Assembly: GCA_029532415.1 (NCBI GenBank)
Contig: JAQOTA010000050.1
Location: 3,348,001 to 3,412,000, forward strand
Direction: 5' to 3'
Source of the DNA: Marasmius tenuissimus
Taxonomy: Eukaryota; Basidiomycota; Agaricomycetes; Agaricales; Marasmiaceae
Length of the DNA: 64,000 bases
This document shows positions 58,056 through 64,000 of the stretch, piece after piece. Numbering within the stretch: the first letter of the stretch is position 1; each line of letters begins with the position of its first letter. The position numbers and the translations under genes were made by a program. The notes beneath the pieces are model-generated. The model was given only the letters and a program-made list of their open reading frames with translations, searched no databases and had not been told where the DNA came from.

Positions 58056-59798
58056 CTACGCCTTCTTCTTGTGGATCGTAAGATCAATACGTCGAGCTAC
58101 CAGGGTGAACCCAAAGAGGCCGAGAAGGACAGTCGCAACCGCTACGGGTTTGCGGAAATGTACGGCCAGTGGTACTTTGTATGATACCTAGATGCTTCTT
58201 TGAGAATACTGGAGGGACTTGATGGGAACCACTACTCACGAAGATCGGTTTTATGTGCTTGTGTGTCAAGTTTTTGTACTTGAGAATGATCGCAGGACGG
58301 CCGATAGTGTCGAGGTATGTTACATGGGTGGTCAGTTCACTGGAAATAGCGGGGAAAGGAAGGACATATTCCACATCACTGAAAGGATGAATGAGTATAA
58401 CACCCATTTATCGTTGTAATTGGTCACTTACGTTGCACCTTCGGGGAGAATGATTTTGACTTCGGCATCATCGACAACAGAGCCTGCAATTTCCGTCATT
58501 GTGGGGATCTCCACAGTGTAAGTTCCCGAAATCGCGTCGTAGCTAGCAGAGTCAGAGAGCGGCGCGTCCCAGCCCAACGTGTAACTGTAGTTCCATCCAC
58601 CCATCAACGGGAAACGGGGCTTCAACTCCAAAACGCTATATTGCGCTTGGGCTTTCGAGCCCAACCTGGGTGTGGACGGTGCGGTTCGCAGACGCGACGT
58701 GGACACGTTGCCGTTCAGATCGTAATAATAGGTGTTGCGAATTCCAGCGGGAAGGTGAACCGTGAGGGCAGGAAGAATGTGGGGGGCAGGACGGTTGAAG
58801 TATGCTTGAGTCTGGAACATGAAGCGAGAGAAGTGGCCCTTGAGTCTAGAGACAAATCGTAAGCATTTCGTATATTCTGGAGGGAGTGTACCTACTTTGG
58901 ACCAGCATTGTGCAATACGATGTCGTCTTGAATATTCAAGTTGTCACCCCAGTGGCTGACCTCTGCCGTTCTACTCATCTTTGTGACTTCAATGACAGGG
59001 AAGTCGTAGGCATAGTTGATCGAGACGGGTTGCTGGTGCTTTGATACGAAATCGAGGGAAGAGGATTCAGGCACGTTGTTATAAGGGCCGTAAGTCACCG
59101 TAGCGCCCGACTTGGAAACAGGGTTCTCTGTGGTGAACTCTTCAACCTTTTCGGGTGTGGTATACGATATGATGGAGGGATTGGTGGACCTAGTTAAGGG
59201 ACCTGTGAGATGTCGCAAACCGGAGACCTGAACATCACTTACTTGAGTTTGGTCCTCTGTATGAGGGTCTTGTACGGACTGAGCACAAACAATTGGGTGT
59301 CGTATTTCAGGGCTTGGGATTCATCTTGCGCAGCGCGTTCTGGCCACGGGCGTGTTGCATGGATCTGGATGGATTCCACCACAATATTGACCGTTCCATT
59401 GACTGGTAGGGCCTTTGTTAGAGCTGCATTCAACAAATGGGCACCACTAGTTTGGAGGCAAGTGTCAATTTGGTCTCCAGACAGACGAAGTTCAACCGGC
59501 AGACGTACGCATCTGAAGCTCCTCCATATGAGACTACCAATGGCTTGGGTTGACCCTTCACTTTCACTTCGAGGAAGCTCGTCTTCAAAAGGTCGTCATT
59601 AGGGACAGCAATCGTGTAAGAGTCTGCGTTGTCCTGTAGGGCTTTGGCGGCATAGGTTGTCGTGACGTGTACAAGAGACCCTCCGAGGTCAACTGTACGC
59701 ACAATACCAGAGTTTTCGAAGGATTGTTGGGCAGCAGAGAGCAGAGGGAATGCCGAGGCGAAGAAAAGGAGCGTACGTGCGCGCCAGCACTGTACCAT
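58056..59798 (-). CDS. OST1: Oligosaccharyltransferase subunit OST1 (ribophorin I)
   Basis: Several exons. Signal peptide MVQCWRARTLLFFASAFPLLSA. The lumenal ribophorin-I domain follows: GIVRTVDLGGSLVHVTTTY, LLNAALTKALPVNGTVNIVV, TRPWPERAAQDESQALKYDT, SHWGDNLNIQDDIVLHNAGP, KGHFSRFMFQ, LPAGIRNTYYYDLNGNVSTS, PRFPLMGGWNYSYTLGW and VEYVLPFPAISSELTTHVTY. There is one C-terminal TM helix (VAVATVLLGLFGFTLVARR) and a KKKA tail. OST1 is a core subunit of the ER complex that transfers the lipid-linked glycan to Asn-X-Ser/Thr. The start is the ATG directly before the signal peptide. Its stop lies 35 bp from that of the convergent secreted-protein gene. Confidence 0.94.
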
Positions 59799-59947
59799 AG
59801 TGAGAGTGAAGAGTCAAGTATACGTGTCCCGAAATGGACGATCACTAGACGCGTGCGAGTATGAGGTCAAGTTCACGCTCACGTTCAACTTCGGTTCACA
59901 GCTGTTCACAAGCAACATGAAATTATTGACTAGACTATAATATGCTA

Positions 59948-60883
59948 CTACCAGGCCCACATAGCACCTGGATTTCGTATGGGTTTGTTTTCTCTAACAT
60001 GTGAAGCTGAGACTATGCGATTCAATTTGTAGGCACGCTCAGCAGCCTTCTTCTCCTCCAAAGTTTTCCCTTCTTTCAACACGACATGCATCCGTGCGCT
60101 GGGATGTGATCGTATTCCAAAGTGACCACGTCCTCTAGGCTCGAGCCGTTTGAGGTATTTTCCTTTCGTCACCCATGCCTCGGCTGAAAGACGTTTGTAT
60201 CACTATATGTAGACCGCAAGTGATGTTGGAATGAAAAGTAACGCACCCACGACAAGTTTAGGCTTCTCCATCCCCTTGTACGCGACGGCATGGTCCCGGG
60301 CAGTTGCGAGCATATTCAAGATACGATTGCTAGCCCGTTTCTCGCTGAATTGCATCTGCACAATTGCATGGTCTATGGGCTTGCCGGAAATTTGGTTACC
60401 AAGCATGTTCAGCTTTCGAGGCGAGATCTTGAAGTTCGTCGTCGAGTATTTGTGCTGAAAAGGAAGGGAGACATTGAGAACTTGAGGCGAGGTCGGACGT
60501 AGGGGTTTTGGTACGCACCGAATGTGCCTTCTTCACTTGCTTTCGTTTTTTGGAGTGCTTGGGCGCATCAGGAGCCGTTGCTCGAGCAGCAGAAGATTCA
60601 GTTGCTGGAGATTTGGTTTCTTGTTGAGCAACCTCGAAGACGCTTCGGTGGCCCTCAGCTTTTGCTGCCGCTTTGGCAGCACGAGAAGCCTCGGCCACTT
60701 CCTCGTCTCGTACTTTCGTGGCCAGTTTCTCCCTCAGCCAGTTCATGGGGTTCAATGAAGCACTGCATTTCTCTCAATACAGTGAATGCAGGAGAGACAG
60801 TGAAGTACGCACTGACGGATTTGTCCCAACGCAGTCCGAGATTGCACGACCGCAGGTATCGAGCGTCTCACTGGTAGAACCAT
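59948..60883 (-). CDS. Mitochondrial large-subunit ribosomal protein uL22m
   Basis: About five exons. The start MVLPVRRSIPAVVQSRTALG is a typical arginine-rich mitochondrial presequence, joined in phase to HASLNPMNWLREKLATKV. A charged, alanine-rich N-terminal extension contains KHSKKRKQVKKAHS. The uL22 core then reads KYSTTNFKISPRKLNMLGNQ, DHAIVQMQFSEKRASNRIL, NMLATARDHAVAYKGMEKP, AWVTKGKYLKRLEPRGRGHF and GIRSHPSARMHVVLKEG. It ends NPGAMWAW. In the mitoribosome uL22m lines the peptide exit tunnel. The gene is divergent from YOS1. Confidence 0.92.
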
Positions 60884-61101
60884 CTCAGTAAGAGAACGCG
60901 AAAGTAGAACAAAACTGACACGTACCTGTGAGTAGTCCGCTCTGCATCGTGTCGTGGCCGCAGCGACCAAGTCGCAAAGTGAAGATCTAAAGGTAAAGGG
61001 TAAAGAAAGAGAGCGGTGTTACGTGATGCACCTTTACACGACTCTCCTCCCTTCCACATACTCTTCAATATTCCCTCACCGCTCGGCGGCCTCTTCCTCC
61101 A

Positions 61102-61512
61102 ATGCTAGGGACGTTGATTTATGTCTCCGTTCTACTCGTTAATGCGGTAGCCATCCTGAACGAAGAGCGTTTCCTTACACGAAGTTAGTGACTGGGTCGT
61201 GTCTTGTGCTAATTCCATGCTAATAAATGCAACGTCTATAGTCGGATGGACAGCTGCACGACCACAGAATGCTAACGCGGGCTACCAAGGTTACGACCAG
61301 TCAGGTTATGCAGTTGCTGGCGGTGCAGCGCCAGGGGAGGTTGGAATCCAATCAAAAGCCATTGAGCTCGTCACCGCCGTTAGAACCTTACTACGAAGTA
61401 CGTGTCACCTCGACCTCTGGACGAGAAGGAAGGCTGAACAGACTCTCGAACAGTACCCCTCATAGTACTCAACATAGTCATAATCGTGTACGAGCTGATA
61501 CTGGGAGGTTGA
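61102..61512 (+). CDS. YOS1: YOS1 (IER3IP1-like) ER-Golgi transport protein
   Basis: Three exons (61102-61183, 61242-61397, 61454-61512) give 98 aa with matching phases, too short and too split to show as one open frame. The N-terminal helix is MLGTLIYVSVLLVNAVAILN, followed by EERFLTRIGW. A Gly/Tyr-rich loop and IQSKAIELVTAVRTLLRIP lead to the C-terminal helix LIVLNIVIIVYELILGG. Two TM helices, the terminal Gly-Gly and the RTLLRIPLI junction match Yos1/IER3IP1. This small membrane protein works with Yip1 and Yif1 in COPII vesicle transport. Confidence 0.93.
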
Positions 61513-61944
61513 ACAGATATATATGTATCATTCTTGGACCGGATAATAATCCAATCGCACCCCTCCTGCACCTTCACCCCCCTTTGTCACGGAATTCGTG
61601 CACCTTCCGCGAACAAGTGCAAAAGAACAAGAGGAAGGCTCCAAATTGTTGGTGGTTGGTCGGTATCTTGGGCGTAAAATCGAAGTCGCAGCGAACAGGG
61701 CATTTCGTCTGGGACATGCATTATTTCGGCCTGAAGCATTCACTCATCCAATGAGCTGCCCTACGCCTCTATAAGAACAGATGTTAGATTTTGAGTTTTA
61801 GGAGGGTTTTGGATCAGGACAGTAATGGAAGCTGCAGCTGGGGTGAACGGACTAAGCAGTGAGCATGCTGCCGACTGCATGACGAATTCGGACATTTCGG
61901 CTACCTGCTCTTCATCACTTCCATCATTTCTAGCTACGGTCAAG

Positions 61945-63234
61945 ATGGCTCGTCGACGAAGTGTATTCAGACCCTGTATTGATCTTCACGGCGGGCAAGT
62001 CAAACAAATCGTGGGCGGCACGCTATCCGAATCCGACCCAAATGCTCTGAAGACCAACTTTGTCTCGAGGCTCGTCCCTCTCTCAGCTTCCTTACAAGGC
62101 AGAATACAACAATTAACGATCGACTGCTCAATTGAACAGCCAGTCTCCAGCTGATTTTGCACGGCTATACAAAGAGAACTCGTTGGAAGGGGGGCATGTA
62201 ATCAAGTTAGGTCCCGGTAATGATGATGCCGCAAAACAGGCGTTGAGTGCTTGGTCTGGTGAGTTTCCCCCTTGTATACCGCACATCTTTGAGCTGATTT
62301 TTTGTTGCAAGGTGGCTTGCAGATTGGCGGTGGAATCAATGATGGGAATGCTCAAATGTGGATCGATGCTGGAGCTAGCAAGGCATGCTCAAACTCAAGG
62401 CTCTAACACTCGACCTTTCGCTCAGGATGCGTGCTACAGGTCATTGTCACGTCGTATCTGTTTCCAGGTGGTCGTTTCTCTCTGGAGAGACTGAAAGCAC
62501 TGTCATCCACTGTTGGAAAGGAAAGGCTGATCATTGATGTGAGGTAGGCTTGTAACGCGGCCAACTCTGGAAGTTTGACTGATATACGCAAGTCAGCTGC
62601 CGCCGCCGAGACAATCAGTGGCTAGTCGCAATGAATAAATGGCAAGATATAACGGACATGGAGGTATCAAAAGGTCCTTGGCTACTGACCTCTCTGTGGC
62701 TCGTAAACCTGACAACATTTTACAGAGTCACTCAGTACGCTTTCTGAATACTGCAGGTCTGTTGCTCTATCATATTGTTCGGATGCTTCGTTCTCACTGC
62801 GAAACTTCAGTGAATTCCTGATACATGCAGCAGACGTAGAAGGACTGTGTGAAGGGATAGATGAGGAACTCGTCGCCAGTAACGCTGAGCTTCTCTCTGC
62901 CGAGGGTCACTCGACACTTACTTTACTTTCCCCTAGAACTGGGTCAATGGAGTGAAATCCCTGTAACATATGCAGGAGGAGCCAAGAGTGAGTAAAGGCA
63001 CAAACGAAGAACACCGCTCATTTTCTCATTGCTCGGTTTACAAGGTATATCAGACTTGGACTTGGTAGATTCCCTATCCAACGGCCGGGTAGACTTGACA
63101 TACGGAAGGTAAGTAGCGAAAGCAGGGATTCCGTGACTTTTTACTTACAACCATAAAGCTCTCTCGACATATTCGGTGGGAAGCTCGTCAAATTCACGGA
63201 ATTGGTAGAGAGAAGTCACAACCTGGGGAGCTAG
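61945..63234 (+). CDS. HIS6: HIS6, ProFAR isomerase of histidine biosynthesis
   Basis: Several exons. It starts [18 protein letters not shown], with the catalytic first Asp in [17 protein letters not shown]. It continues with [20 protein letters not shown], the phosphate-binding GLQIGGGI segment, [27 protein letters not shown] and VTYAGGAK. It ends [20 protein letters not shown]. This is the (beta-alpha)8 1-(5-phosphoribosyl)-5-[(5-phosphoribosylamino)methylideneamino]imidazole-4-carboxamide isomerase. It catalyses the fourth step of histidine synthesis, an Amadori rearrangement, in the cytosol. The start at 61945 matches the family's usual N-terminus. The frame is open upstream to an ATG at 61825, but that extension looks non-homologous. 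Confidence 0.92.
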
Positions 63235-63519
63235 ATGCACCCTTGAATAAATATATTTCTTCGACGACAAATGACAGTGTTTCTGAAGTTTTAGAACCAC
63301 GATGTGGTTAAATGGACGAAGTATTATGTAAGCGCACAGGTGTCCTGGACCAGCGTGGGAACGACTATGCAGTTGGAAAAATAAGGTTCGGACAACCAAA
63401 TCGGTAGAGATTGTACTCGCGCCTCGACACAAAATCTAGCGACCTCCTCAAGGTGATCATCGCTGCTACTCGTCGTTTGCGTTAAAGGCTGACCTGTACG
63501 ATTTATAGACCCCACCACC

Positions 63520-64000
63520 ATGCCCGGAAAAGTCAAGGCGTACGAGCTCCAATCCAAGTAAATCCGTCCTGCACGTCCATGAAGAGAACCCTGGAACTAA
63601 CATTGAGATAGGTCCAAGGCTGACTTGTCCAAGCAACTCCTCGAGCTCAAGAACGAGCTCCTGGCTCTGCGGGTACAGAAGATTGCTGGAGGTTCTGCTT
63701 CAAAACTCACCAAAATGTGCGTGAATTGATTCTGTGGTCTCGTCCTTTTAATTGACTCGACTCTCATAGCAACACCGTTCGCAAGTCGATCGCACGGGTG
63801 TTGACTGTCATCAACCAGAAGACCCGCCAGAACCTCCGGGAATACTACAAGGACAAGAAGTACCTTCCCCTTGACCTCCGACCCAAGAGGACTCGTGCTA
63901 TCCGAAGGCGGCTGACCAAGGTGCGTCCCGATGCGCCCTTCAGCCTCATTAATCATCTGAAACATTGTTCATTCCAGCACGAGAAGTCCTTGAAGACACT
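63520..64000 (+). CDS. RPL35: Ribosomal protein eL35/uL29, partial at right edge
   Basis: Exons 63520-63557, 63612-63716, 63770-63920 and 63978 onward (cut by the edge) encode [20 protein letters not shown], then [40 protein letters not shown] and [20 protein letters not shown]. This is the near-complete large-subunit protein; only the last residues are outside the window. It binds near the polypeptide exit on the 60S subunit. The first exon is very short (38 nt), typical of fungal ribosomal protein genes. Confidence 0.96.

Noticed and set aside
61825..61944. Upstream in-frame ATG extending HIS6 by 40 residues
   Set aside because: HIS6 proteins normally begin a few residues before the CIDLHGGQ motif; the extension looks unrelated and may be untranslated leader.

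Overview
The window is nuclear DNA of a mushroom-forming basidiomycete, probably Agaricales. Most genes are cut by short GT-AG introns of about 45-80 nt. The gene content is fungal: DOA10, IQGAP, TRAMP zinc-knuckle, PPIP5K, OST1, YOS1 and HIS6. The ER-resident HSP90 (GRP94) argues for a basidiomycete, since familiar ascomycete yeasts lack it. Two families known to me only from Agaricomycetes are also present: the large gene at 6.4-10.5 kb and the small secreted protein at 57.3 kb. No bacterial, viral or plasmid feature, tRNA, rRNA or CRISPR array was seen.

Layout. 1-2286 (-): the N-terminal part of the ER ubiquitin ligase DOA10/SSM4, running off the left edge. 2.3-14.7 kb: a gene-poor accessory block with three C2H2 zinc-finger genes of one family (3460-4823 -, 5368-6161 +, 12428-13819 -), a large Agaricomycete-type gene broken by an in-frame stop (6389-10459 -), and about 2 kb of anonymous DNA with short repeats. 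14.7-64 kb: dense conserved genes. In order: a Spd1/Dif1-like RNR-inhibitor candidate (-) divergent from a kelch/multi-TM protein (+); an acidic protein of unknown role (-); GRP94 (-); a TCERG1/CA150-type WW-FF protein (-) divergent from an AKTIP/FTS-like inactive E2 (+); an Opy2-like membrane anchor (-); an Air1/2-type zinc-knuckle protein (+); a CCC2-type copper ATPase (-) divergent from a VIP1/Asp1 PPIP5K (+); IQGAP (-); a membrane-anchored aspartic protease (-); a mitochondrial hydroxyacid-oxoacid transhydrogenase (+) convergent with and overlapping a PPR protein (-); a small secreted protein (+); OST1 (-); mitochondrial ribosomal protein uL22m (-); YOS1 (+); HIS6 (+); and the start of ribosomal protein eL35/uL29 (+) at the right edge.

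Themes. Several genes serve the secretory pathway: DOA10 (ER-associated degradation), GRP94 (ER folding), OST1 (N-glycosylation), YOS1 (ER-Golgi transport) and CCC2 (Golgi copper loading). Their proximity is not evidence of co-regulation. Many neighbours are divergent with short shared promoters or convergent with tens of bases between stops. Gene models were built by hand from splice motifs and reading phase. Where I state exon coordinates, phases were checked; other multi-exon genes are given as spans. The least explained material is the zinc-finger family with its rearranged flanks, and the acidic repeat-motif protein at 19.3-22.2 kb.
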